Assembly (NCBI GenBank): GCA_944800085.1
Contig: CALYLO010000006.1
Coordinates: 310,001-374,000, forward strand
From: Paenibacillus melissococcoides
GTDB lineage: Bacteria > Bacillota > Bacilli > Paenibacillales > Paenibacillaceae
Reading direction: 5' to 3'
DNA: 64,000 nt
The position numbers and the translations under genes were made by a program. Below the pieces are notes generated by a model. It did no database searches and was not told where the DNA came from. It worked only from the letters and a program-made list of their open reading frames with translations. Positions 26,535-36,275 of this stretch are shown piece by piece; position 1 is the first letter of the stretch; every line of letters starts with the position of its first letter.

Positions 26535-28112
26535 CTTTTTTCTGTGAAAATCCAAACGCACTCATGAACGATTATCGTCTTTAAAAAGCAGCAATTTTCT
26601 GAGAAATGACCATAAGATGCCCGGTCCACCTTCTTTGAAGGGGCCTTGTTTAAAATCGCTATGTTTCGTCAATGCTGTAAGGTTAGTTGATCTGCATGAG
26701 TGGTGCTTGTGGTCCACCTTCGATGTAAATTTGTTTGTTCTTCAGCATGTGGTAAGCAATGATAAGTATCTTACGTGAAATGGCAATGCAAGCTTTTTTC
26801 TTTCCTCGTCGTGAAGCAATCTTCCAGAACTTTGTTGCCAAGACCGTGTTTCGTGAGCGAGCGATTGCCCAAGACGCTTCGCATAGTGTCACTTTTGCAT
26901 GAGGATTGCCTTTTACGCTTTTTGTACTTTTTTTTTGCCTGCACTCTCGTGGTTGCCGGGTGCTACGCCAGCCCAAGAGGCAAGGTGATCTGCGGATGGA
27001 AATTGCTCCATATCGGCCCCGATTTCTGCAAGGAGTGCTGCAGCTGTTCGTTCGCTAACACCTGGAATGGTCTGAAGCAGTTCGTACTCCGTCCGATAGG
27101 GCTCCAAGTGATCGTTAATTTCGGCTTCCAACCGAGCAATGGACTTCTCTAAGTATTCGATATGCTCCCAACAATCTTTAATCAATCGAATTTGATGCGG
27201 GGTCATCGTGCCAAAAAGAGAGTCAGTAACTTCACTTTTTTTGTTCTTGATCGAACCCTTGACGCTCGCTTCAACATCTTCCGCGTCAACGTAACCTTTT
27301 TCGATTAAGCGTTGCAACAAACTGCGCCCGGATACACCGAATACGTCTGAGATGACACTGCCTAGCTTGACGTTACCTGCTTCAAGATACTTCTGGATTC
27401 GGTTTTTCTCCGCTGTTAGGGAGCCGATTCGTTTTTTTCGAAGTCGGCAGAGGTCCCGTAGCTCCCTTAAGTCCTCGGATGGCACAAAGCTGGGCTCAAT
27501 TAGACCGACTCGAAGCAGCTTCGCGATCCATTCGGCATCACAAACATCCGTCTTGCGGCCAGGAACATTCTTAATGCGCTGCGCATTCGCCAGTACGACG
27601 GTGAAGTAGCCTTCAAGGATGTTGTAGACAGGTTTCCAATAGATTCCCGTGCTCTCCATTGCGATGTGTGTAACGCCTTGGGACTCCAGGTACTTAAGCA
27701 GTTCGAAAAGATGTTTGGTCATCGTTCCAAAGGTTCGGATCTCGCTGTGTGCCTCCCCCGCAGCATCTGTGGTCATCACACAAACGACGATTGTCTCTTG
27801 GTGAACGTCCATTCCAGCACAGCGTTCAAGCAATACTTCCATCTTGGCTTCCCTCCATAACTGAAATACATGACGGCGGATGAATTCGAGCTTGAGCATT
27901 TTTCTGTTCGCGGTTCTCTGATTGGGCATACAGAGCCAGCACAGGTTTGTACACAGAACTCATCCTCAACAGTTTATTTGTCGGGGTTACACCACCATTA
28001 AAAAGAACGTGTTTCGCGTCATGTAGTAGCAGTATGGGAAATAGGTCCGACCACTAAACCCTCGCTATTTTCATGCTAGGTTTGCGAACGAGAGTTCATG
28101 AATGTTTATTTA
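26535..28112 (-). mobile_element. IS110-family insertion sequence, copy 2 (inverted)
   Basis: 1578 bp, nearly identical to 6268-7845 but inverted. It inserted in the sensor kinase gene without target duplication. The flanks reassemble one gene at each copy, so no inversion between the two copies has occurred yet in this sequence. Its non-coding left end is 27843-28112. Confidence 0.9.
26683..27842 (-). CDS. IS110-family recombinase, two frames joined at an A9 run (copy 2)
   Basis: The same organisation as copy 1: start ATG 27842 (MEVLLERCAGMDVHQ), DEDD residues, serine region NHESAGK, A9 and then continuation in the -1 frame to the stop at 26683. The two proteins differ in few residues (Ser/Thr in EIRSFG, Glu/Gly in STEIYW, Asn/Asp in GANMEQ). 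Copy 2 carries the family-typical Gly of STGIYW. Confidence 0.85.
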
Positions 28113-29743
28113 ATTAAGGAATCGATGCTGGATAAGTTGCATGCAACGAACGAAAACATGTTGAACGTCATCGGTGCAGAATTTAGCAAAACGATCGATG
28201 ATGCTACGTTTGCCTCCCATTATATTGTAAACGATACAGGCTTCAAAACTAGCTTGCGTCAATTCGCGGATGTGAAGCAGTTAAATAGTTTTGCTGATTA
28301 TGAGAATTTTTCAGAAATCAAAGCTGTATTTTCGCTTATCAATTCGAAAACGTTGAATCGGCAGACGCACATGTACTTAATTAACCGCCAGCAGTTTATT
28401 ATCCCTTCAGGAGATGATGAACCGGCTAAATTATTGCCGCATGTACCTGAATTGTATAGCAAAATTAATTTCCAACAGCCAGAACGGCTGCAGTGGTTAG
28501 GACTGCTCGAAGACGAAGGAGAGAGTAAATATTATATAGCTCGTGTCATCTATGATCATGCCAGTAAAGAGTATATGGCCGTGCTGCTGATTGGAATTGA
28601 GCAGTCTTATTTCGAAAATGCATTAAAATCGGTCAAGTCATGGGACGTTGCTCTCTTGGATGATCATGGTGACCGGATTGCTGGCTCCGCACAATTGCTT
28701 GCATCCGCTACACATAAGACGGACGATCGTATGCGTTCGGAAGTCGTGCTGAGCAAAAACGGATGGAAGCTTGTGTATGAGATGAGACACGTTTAGAGGT
28801 ATCCTTTCAAGGACACTTTATATCGGTTTTGCTGAGGTCATGCTTTTTGTCGTTATATTCTCTTTGTTTGCCCTGCTGATCTCTAAACGATTGCATCGTC
28901 CGATTGAGCAATTACAGCAGGTGGCAAGACAATTTGGCAACGGCAAGCTGGATGTCAGGCTGCAAGTGAAGGGAAAGGATGAGCTGGCCGCGGTTAGCAA
29001 GACGATTAACTTGATGCTGGATCGGCTGCAACAGACCATTCATGAGATGGAACGGCAACAGGAGCAGAGACGAGTGATGGAGCTGGAGGCGCTGTTCATG
29101 CAAATTCGTCCCCACTTTCTGTTGAATACACTGAACTCAATCAAGTGCAGCTTAATGCTGCAGGATGATCGACGGCATAGCGGCATGATTGACTCTTTAA
29201 TGAGCTTGCTGCGTGCCTATATGAAATTCAATGAACTGGCAACACTGCAAGAAGAATGTGAGTTAATGGCTCACTACATTGATATTATGCAAATGCGCAG
29301 TGATATTCCCATCCAACTGCAAGTCGATGTAGAGCCACAATTACAGTTGCTTAAGTTTCCAAAGTTATTACTACAACCGATCGTTGAAAATGCAATTATA
29401 CATGGCTTTGTCGACACTGACGCAGGTATAGACGGCAATGATACTAGGCGCCAGCAATCTCAAATTTGGATCTCCGTCCATCATGACGCGGATACAATCG
29501 TCATTGAGGTTGCCGACAACGGAGCAGGTATGGATGAGTCCCTGTTGCATCGGCTGAATGAAAATGTGTTACGTTGCAGTGATGAACCCGATCCTGGTTA
29601 TAAGCGGGTCGGATTGGTTAATGTTGCTCAACGCTTGCAACTATCTTTCGGCTCAGAGGCTACGCTTTCTTTTGCTCATAATAAGTATGGGGGTATAACG
29701 GCACGGATGCAGATTCCAGCGACATCAAGCGGGGTGACAACAA

Positions 29744-31336
29744 GTGATATACACAGTGATGCTTATTGATGATGATGTGCCAATGCTCAAATTATTGCAG
29801 CAAATGATTGATTGGGAACAATTACAGATGAAAGTTGTAGCTGCCACCTATTCCAGCGTAAAAGCTGTACACCTGTTTCAGAAGACCGTTCCAGATATTG
29901 TGATAACAGATATTGGCTTGCCGCAGACGAATGGAATTGAGCTAGCAGAACAGTTTCGCCAAATCAAACCCGAGGTGCGCGTCATTTTCTTAACCTGTCA
30001 TGAAGACTTCAACTACGCGAGACAGGCGCTAAAGCTTCATGCTGACGATTATTTAATTAAAGATCAGTTAACGGCAGAGCAGTTGCAACAAAGCTTGTCT
30101 AAGTCGCTATGCTTACTGAAAAAGCAATCATCGTCTGTAAGTGTACAACCTTCAAGCTACAATCGACAATTATTCAAACAAGGTTTATTACAGAGTGTGC
30201 TTGATCGAACGAATGTTGACGAGATCCTTAAATATGCTGCCGGCATTGGAATAAGGTGGAACTGTCCTTGGTGTATGCTCAGTCTTGTGCATGTACAATA
30301 TGCTGGCTACGATGAACATTACTCACAGCAATCGTTATCGTTAATTTGCTATGCCATCTACAATATTGCGGAAGAGCTGGCACGCAAGTATGAAGGGATC
30401 ACGCCATTTTTGCAGCAACAGCATCTTGTCATTGTGTATAACTATCACGATAATTTAGCCGATAACAACGTGCTGCACTTCAACAGCTATTTGCAAAAAT
30501 TGAAAGCGCGAGTTGCACAATATATGAAATTACGGCTGGTAAGCGTCACGGTTAGTGATAAGATGCAGCTAAAGCAACTGGGTACGTGTTATCACTCCTT
30601 ATTACGCCATAAATATGAGTTTTATGCTGAGGAGTCGATGCTGATTGATCGGCAGCAGGCGATGAGACCAACATGGCTGCCATTGCCTGCAGGGGAGTTG
30701 GACAACTATAAAGATGAACTGAAGCGGGCACTAGCTATTCATGATATTGATGGTATACGACGTATTATTGGGGATATGAAGCATCATTTTCAAGCGAGAA
30801 TGATTGAACCTGCTTCATTCATGCATGAGCTGCAAGTTTGCTTACGCGAGCTGACGATTGCAGCTTCGGTCAGACTCGATGAAGCGATCTACTATTATAT
30901 GGAGCAGTCACGCACCCTTGATGATGTGCTTGCATTAGTGGAACGTCCATTAACAGCGATGGCTATGCCTAGTGATAAACAGGGGAAACAAGGGCGAGGC
31001 AAACTAGCTAGCAGCTATGAACCTAAGTTACAGCAAATTCAACATTATATCGAAGAAAATTTAGCCGATAGCATTACTTCCATTGATATCGCGCGCCATC
31101 TGTTTTTGAATCCAAGTTACTTCTCACGCTATTTCAAACGCTTGACTGGCAGCAACTTCACTGATTATGTACATCAGTTTAAAATGAACATTGCTTCGCA
31201 AATGTTGAAAACATCCGGGCATACGCTGGAACAGATAGCACTGGCACTAGGTTACTCAGACCGTACCTATTTCTCTAAAGTGTTCAAGAAGTATATGGGC
31301 GTAACGCCGAGTGAGTATAAGAATGAATGTTCGTAA
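29744..31336 (+). CDS. YesN-type response regulator, AraC-family DNA-binding
   Basis: 530 residues. GTG start lies inside the kinase 3' end (26-bp overlap). Receiver domain residues ~1-120 with acidic DDD near the N-terminus, the phosphorylatable Asp in VITDIGLP, Thr in VIFLTCHED and Lys in YLIKD. The middle ~300 residues are of unknown fold, and the last ~100 are an AraC HTH pair (SYFSRYFKRLTGSNF, LALGYSDRTYFSKVFKKYMG). Likely activates the glycan locus via the AAGGTCA repeats at 10424 and 32237. The kinase is broken, so the regulator may be unphosphorylated or cross-activated. Confidence 0.92.
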   Translation: MIYTVMLIDDDVPMLKLLQQMIDWEQLQMKVVAATYSSVKAVHLFQKTVPDIVITDIGLPQTNGIELAEQFRQIKPEVRVIFLTCHEDFNYARQALKLHADDYLIKDQLTAEQLQQSLSKSLCLLKKQSSSVSVQPSSYNRQLFKQGLLQSVLDRTNVDEILKYAAGIGIRWNCPWCMLSLVHVQYAGYDEHYSQQSLSLICYAIYNIAEELARKYEGITPFLQQQHLVIVYNYHDNLADNNVLHFNSYLQKLKARVAQYMKLRLVSVTVSDKMQLKQLGTCYHSLLRHKYEFYAEESMLIDRQQAMRPTWLPLPAGELDNYKDELKRALAIHDIDGIRRIIGDMKHHFQARMIEPASFMHELQVCLRELTIAASVRLDEAIYYYMEQSRTLDDVLALVERPLTAMAMPSDKQGKQGRGKLASSYEPKLQQIQHYIEENLADSITSIDIARHLFLNPSYFSRYFKRLTGSNFTDYVHQFKMNIASQMLKTSGHTLEQIALALGYSDRTYFSKVFKKYMGVTPSEYKNECS

Positions 31337-31375
31337 ATCTTTCAACAAATATATGAGGAAAGAGATGATCATCTG

Positions 31376-32172
31376 ATGACATTACAAACGCAGCTCACGA
31401 TTGAAATTCGCGATGTGAATGGCACCGTATTGGCAACTGCTTCTGATCAAGGACAAGCCCAGCTTGTATATCATCAACCCTATCAAGAGGGTGACCACAT
31501 TGTTGTGAAGAGCGGGCATCCCAATCAATATTTAATGTTGCAGCTTGATGATACGATGCCGGCAACGTTCGTATATTTAGCGACAACGTGCTATCGGCTT
31601 GTCATTCCATTTGGAGAGAAGAAAATTTCCTATAATCCGAAATCATACAGTGGTGATATCCATGCGCTTAGCGTGCGTCTAGCGACTGCAGCGGAAATCT
31701 CCAGCTACAAAAATGTAGCTCTTAATCCGTTCGACCAACATGAGAATGACAGTTGTTATCCGCATGCGATTGCGAATGTGGAAACACGCGGCGATTTGCT
31801 GCTCGCAATGCCATTAATGGCAATTGCTTTAATGCTGGTCACGGGGCATGGCCATTTGAGTCGTGGGGCATTAACCAACAAGATGACGCTGAAATGAGCG
31901 TGCAATTTGGGCGCACTGTAGAAATTGACTGCATCGCTCTTACGTTGCGAGCAGACTTTCCTCACGATAACTATTGGGAGCAAGCAACCGTCTGCTTCTC
32001 TAATGGTGATTGTGAGACGCTTCATCTGACGAAAACGAATGCAAAGCAGGTAATTAAGCTGACGCCGCGTCAGGTAGAGTCACTGACATTAAAGAACTTA
32101 ATCAAGTCCGCTGACCCTTCACCGTTCCCTGCACTGACGCAAATTGAAGTTTATGGCTATGAAGTAAAGTGA
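31376..32172 (+). pseudogene. Hypothetical beta-sandwich protein of lyase loci, frameshifted
   Basis: Frame 2 from ATG 31376 reads to YPHAIANVETRG near 31790. The continuation FAARNAINGNCFNAGHGAWPFESWGINQQ is in the next frame and runs to 32172. Together it is ~265 residues, with a discoidin-like second half (WGINQQDDAEMSVQFG, VEIDCIALTLRADFPHDNYW). Such proteins occur in GAG and uronate loci, but their function is unknown to me. The single shift lies around 31785-31796. It is 40 bp after the response regulator, probably the same transcript. Confidence 0.75.
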
Positions 32173-32180
32173 GCGAAGAA

Positions 32181-32230
32181 AAGATATAGAACTGAGCCTG
32201 TTGCGAGCAGGGAGGTCTATATCTTTTTTT
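32181..32230 (+). terminator. Rho-independent terminator
   Basis: Stem AAGATATAGA/TCTATATCTT followed by a T-run (8 T from 32223). It separates the regulator unit from the GH112 promoter. Confidence 0.85.
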
Positions 32231-32236
32231 ATGGCA

Positions 32237-32304
32237 AAGGTCAAAATTTTACCCGCGGAAGGTCATAATCCGTCCTTGGGTCTCTCTTTCTGACTGAGTA
32301 TGAT
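32237..32304 (+). promoter_or_regulatory. Promoter of the GH112 gene with AAGGTCA direct repeats
   Basis: AAGGTCA at 32237-32243 and 32259-32265 (22 bp apart) with TATGAT at 32299-32304. The layout and much sequence (AAATTTTACC between the repeats) match 10424-10491. A shared activator is the simplest reading. Confidence 0.65.
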
Positions 32305-32334
32305 GGTATCAACAATCAGTTATTTGGAAGGAGC

Positions 32335-34484
32335 ATGTTACAAATGGTCGAGCAGAACCAGAACAAACAAGGTAGAGGGCGCCTCACCATCCCTACCGCG
32401 ATGGAGTTGTGGGGCGCTGATGCTGTGCGCGATGCTGACGGCACAACATTTCCGCAAGAGCTAGCTGATTGTGGAGCGAAAATATACGCTACTTACTATA
32501 CAACCCGCAAAGACAACAATTGGGCGAAAGCAAACCCTGACGAAGTCCAGCAATGCTATATTTCAACGAATTTGTTGCCGCTACAGATGCTGAACTTTCC
32601 ATTCGTTTATTGGAGAGGATTAGCGAAGACTTATTGCAAGTCAACAGCCGCGATGATATTTACCGCTGGTGGGAAGTCATCGATCGTACCACTGGCGAGG
32701 TCGTACCGACCAATCGCTGGCGCTATGATGAAGCAAGTGGCCAGGTAATCATTGCGAACACGATACCTTACCATGAATATAGCGTGAGCTTCTTAGCCTA
32801 TCTGATCTGGGATCCCGTTCATATGTATAATGCCGTCGTCAATGACTGGAAGGATTTCGAACGACAAATTACGTTTGACGTACGTCAGCCTAAAACACGG
32901 GAATTTTCGAAAGGCAGACTGCGTGAATTTTTACGGGACAAGCCTTATGTAAATGTAGTACGATTCACAACATTCTTCCATCAGTTCACGCTCCTATTCG
33001 ATGAAATGCGCCGGGAGAAATATGTGGATTGGTACGGCTATTCCGCTAGCGTCAGCCCTTATATTCTCGAGCAGTTCGAGCGTGAAGTTGGCTATAAGTT
33101 CCGTCCGGAATATATTATTGACGAAGGTTACTACAACAACCAGTATCGGATTCCATCCAAACCATACTTGGACTTTATGGCCTTCCAACGGCGCGAAGTG
33201 GCCCAACTGGCTAAAGAGCTCGTCGATATTACCCATGAAGAAGGCCGCGAAGCGATGATGTTTTTAGGTGACCATTGGATTGGCATAGAGCCTTTTATGG
33301 ATGAATTTCAATCCATCGGGCTCGATGCGGTCGTCGGCAGCGTCGGCAATGGTTCAACACTGCGTTTAATAAGCGATATTCCTGAGGTGAAATATACAGA
33401 AGGGCGCTTCTTGCCATACTTCTTCCCTGATACGTTCCATCCTGGCGGCAATCCAACGGCAGAAGCTCAAGAGAACTGGTTAACAGCACGAAGAGCTATT
33501 TTGCGCAAGCCTGTAGATCGCATTGGCTATGGCGGTTACTTGAAGCTGGCGCTGGACTTCCCGGACTTTGTTGATTATGTCGCGCAAGTTGCCGATGAAT
33601 TCCGCGATTTATATGAGAAGGCACGCACGAAGCCTCTGTGCTTAGCTAAAGTTGCCGTCCTCAACTGCTGGGGGAAAATGCGCTCATGGGGCTGCCATAT
33701 GGTGCATCATGCTCTATACCAGAAACAAAACTACAGCTATGCCGGTATGATTGAAATTTTGAGCGGCGCTCCATTCGATGTATCGTTCATTAGCTTTGAC
33801 GACATTCGTGAGCAGCCGCAACTGCTAGATGATATCGATGTCATAATTAACATCGGTGACGCTGACACCGCACATTCCGGCGGCGATAACTGGAAAGATC
33901 CGTTTATTGTTGAACAAATCCGTGCATTTATTGCTGGCGGAGGCGGCTTTATCGGGGTAGGTGAACCTTCTGCTGCTCAACATCAAGGTCGTTTCTTCCA
34001 GTTAGGCGATGCTCTTGGCGTAGAGCTGGAGCGCGGCTTCACCCTTGGCTACGATAAATACAATTGGGATGTAACGCCGTCACACTTTATTACCGCCGAT
34101 ATGGATGGTGACATTCATTTTGGTGAAGGCAAGAAAAATGTATATGCGACGAGCGCTGATATTCTAGCTTGCAAGGATAAAGAAGTGCAGTGTGCAGTCA
34201 ATCACTACTTTCATGGCCGATGTGTCTATATCGGTGGACTGCCGTATAGTGCGGAGAACGCCCGCTTGTTGCATCGTGCAATATTATGGTCGTGCAGCAA
34301 AGATAGCGAATTGTACAATTGGTTTAGTTCGGATGCTCATACGGAAATCCATGTTTATCCGGAAACAGGCACGTATTGCGTTGTCAATAACACGGCAGAG
34401 CCACGCAACACGACAGTGTACGCAGGCGGCAACAAATTCGAACTTGAGCTCAAGGGCGGCGAATTGCGTTGGTTTGATATGTAA
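32335..34484 (+). pseudogene. GH112 galacto-N-biose/lacto-N-biose phosphorylase, frameshifted
   Basis: ATG 32335 has GGAAGGAGC before it. The first frame covers RGRLTIPTAMELWGADAVRDADGT and DEVQQ. Around 32551 the frame slips by one base (CAGCAATG where CAGCAAATG would be in frame). The rest (MLYFNEFVAAT... to 34484) holds the catalytic barrel (PYHEYSVSFLAYLIWDPVHMYN, ...DEGYYNNQYRIP) and the C-terminal domains (GVGEPSAAQHQGRFFQL). Total ~716 residues as in LNB phosphorylases, which split Gal-beta-1,3-HexNAc with phosphate. This points to host-type glycans such as mucin or GAG fragments. One base either way would restore it. Confidence 0.88.
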
Positions 34485-34514
34485 GTTTACGTCGCATTGC
34501 GATTGAAAAAAATT

Positions 34515-34558
34515 GGATTAGGCTGGGCAATGATTAGATAATTGTTCCGGCCTAATCC
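34515..34558 (+). terminator. Stem-loop closing the glycan locus
   Basis: GGATTAGGC/GGCCTAATCC stem with a 25-base loop, 31 bp after the GH112 stop. No T-run follows, so termination is less sure. Confidence 0.5.
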
Positions 34559-34570
34559 TGTTATGGGCTG

Positions 34571-34640
34571 ATGAAAAAGAATGCCTTCCTCATCAATACA
34601 TCCAGGGGGGAAGTCATTGATGAGGAGGCACAGCGGCCGT
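34571..34640 (+). pseudogene. D-2-hydroxyacid dehydrogenase fragment
   Basis: Only MKKNAFLINTSRGEVIDEEA is recognisable, the catalytic-Arg-containing motif (INTSRGEVID) of D-isomer-specific 2-hydroxyacid dehydrogenases (SerA, LdhD, VanH class). After about 20 codons the frame runs into unrelated sequence. A scar rather than a gene. Confidence 0.55.
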
Positions 34641-34799
34641 TTAATTATTTTCCGCCCCTGTCAGAGAGAGCAGATATTCTGCCGTATTCGCAGGCACTTT
34701 AGAGTACAACTTGTGGATGGGGGAAAGGGAAGGTACAAGTACTTGCTCCTCCGTCAGCAGATAGTATCCATCGTTATTTTTGTATAGAGTGCTTCGGCC

Positions 34800-35288
34800 T
34801 TAGGTATCCTGATTGGCCTGGATAACGACTTTTCTTCCTGCCCCCTCAAAATAAAGAATGTCACTGCAGCGAAGCTGGTATTTGTCATGTCCGATCTGAA
34901 AAAAGAACATCTGCTTCGAGATCTTGATGTGTTCCGCAGCGTCCAGCAAGATGCGTGACAATTTTGGTGCGGTTACTGGCTTTCTTAAAAAGCGAAACGG
35001 CAAAACTTCAAAAACTTCATATACATATTCTTTGTGGTTGGTGATAAAGATAATGATTGCATTTCGAGCCTGCTCCCGGATAACCGAAGCAATCTCAATT
35101 CCATTTTGGCCAGGCATTTCAATGTCAAGAAGATAAATATTATAATGTGCCCCGGATTGTAAACACCTCAGCAAGTCAACGCCACTAAAGAACACATCGC
35201 TTGAAAATTCCATGCCGGACTTGTTGGATAGGATATCCTGAATCAAATGCGCAACGTTTATATCATCATCACATATCGCTACATTCAT
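34800..35288 (-). pseudogene. LytTR-type response regulator, truncated at the DNA-binding domain
   Basis: ATG 35288 with GGAGTGG upstream (GTG 35297 is an alternative). Receiver domain: AICDDD, phosphorylatable Asp in YLLDIEMPGQNG, IIIFITNHKEY and FLRKPVT. A LytTR start follows (RCSDILYFEGAGRKVVI), but a TAA at 34800 ends the protein at ~162 residues instead of ~240. The frame continues past the stop without a shift to 34641 (LYKNNDGYYLLTEEQ...YLLSLTG), which does not look like LytTR. Likely a deletion fusion, with DNA binding probably lost. Confidence 0.7.
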
Positions 35289-35561
35289 TACAGCCACTCC
35301 ATAATAACTAGATAGCTTGATTCTATAATATTTTTATGAAGCCTGTAATTTTGTGTCCGTTTTCAGAATGAAAAATTGCAGGTTTCATTTTTGGGACGCA
35401 ATGGGTAATAGGCATTGATGATAAAATGAATCATCCTTAATCTTGAACATGAGTTAAAAACGACATATTATATAGGTGCAATGCACAATATACGAATACT
35501 TTGGTTTCGTTCGCGGCATAATGTAATTTGGTGAGAAATGTCACTGAAAAAAGATCTCATT

Positions 35562-35576
35562 TTATAATTATTATAA
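35562..35576. promoter_or_regulatory. PerR box
   Basis: TTATAATTATTATAA is a perfect match to the PerR consensus TTATAATNATTATAA. It lies 126 bp before ahpC. Peroxide-induced derepression of ahpCF is the established behaviour in Bacillales. Confidence 0.85.
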
Positions 35577-35701
35577 AATAGCTTGACGAATTTAATTAAT
35601 TAGTTAATAATAATAATTACAAAGTGTGTTCGGAATAGGTTAGCATGCAAGTTCTGAATATACTTTGAATTATCAAATATAAGGGTAAAGGAGATATGAC
35701 C

Positions 35702-36265
35702 ATGTCACTTATTGGAACAGAAGTACTTCCATTCAAAGCATCCGCATTTCACAACGGTAAATTTATCGAGGTGACCGAAGAAAATTTCAAAGGGAAATGG
35801 AGCATTGTGTGCTTCTACCCGGCGGACTTTACGTTCGTATGCCCTACGGAGCTTGAAGATCTCCAGAACCACTACGAAACCTTTAAGCAACTTGGCGTTG
35901 AAGTATACTCCGTTTCGACGGACACGCATTTTACACATAAAGCATGGCATGAAAGCTCTCCTGCCATCGGCAAGGTTGAGTACATTATGATTGGCGACCC
36001 GTCCCATGTGATCTCCCGCAACTTCGATGTCTTGATTGAAGCTGAAGGTCTGGCGGACCGCGGTACGTTCATCATCGATCCGGACGGGGTTATCCAAGCG
36101 GCCGAGATCAATGCCGGAGGCATCGGCCGCGATGCAGGCTCTCTTGTGAACAAGATCAAGGCGGCGCAATATGTTCGCCAGCATCCAGGTGAAGTATGCC
36201 CGGCGAAATGGCAGGAAGGCGGTAAAACGCTGAAGCCAAGCCTCGATCTCGTAGGCAAGATTTAA
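35702..36265 (+). CDS. ahpC: Alkyl hydroperoxide reductase subunit C (peroxiredoxin)
   Basis: 187 residues from ATG 35702 (MSLIGTEV, GGAG eight bases before it); an ATG six bases earlier is too close to the ribosome site. Typical 2-Cys peroxiredoxin: peroxidatic Cys in FYPADFTFVCPTELED, resolving Cys in HPGEVCPAKW and the FIIDPDGVIQ strand. Reduces hydrogen peroxide and organic peroxides, recycled by AhpF encoded 10 bp downstream. The PerR box controls the operon. Confidence 0.97.
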   Translation: MSLIGTEVLPFKASAFHNGKFIEVTEENFKGKWSIVCFYPADFTFVCPTELEDLQNHYETFKQLGVEVYSVSTDTHFTHKAWHESSPAIGKVEYIMIGDPSHVISRNFDVLIEAEGLADRGTFIIDPDGVIQAAEINAGGIGRDAGSLVNKIKAAQYVRQHPGEVCPAKWQEGGKTLKPSLDLVGKI

Positions 36266-36275
36266 GGTGTGACAA

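Larger units (their letters stand above)
26450..29769 (+). pseudogene. YesM-type sensor histidine kinase, split by IS110 copy 2 and frameshifted
   Basis: The N-terminal codons (26450-26535, first membrane helix FMLFIIVPMVAVSMHS) are separated from the remainder (from 28113, IKESMLDKLHATNENML) by the IS, and the frame is continuous when it is removed. An extracytoplasmic sensor domain follows. Between 28783 and 28796 a single-base shift separates WKLVYEM from the next frame, which gives the second helix (IGFAEVMLFVVIFSLFALL), HAMP, the His-kinase motif MQIRPHFLLNTLNSIK and an ATP-binding domain (VENAIIHGF, DNGAG). It is the presumed partner of the regulator that overlaps its end. Inactive as assembled. 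Confidence 0.9.
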
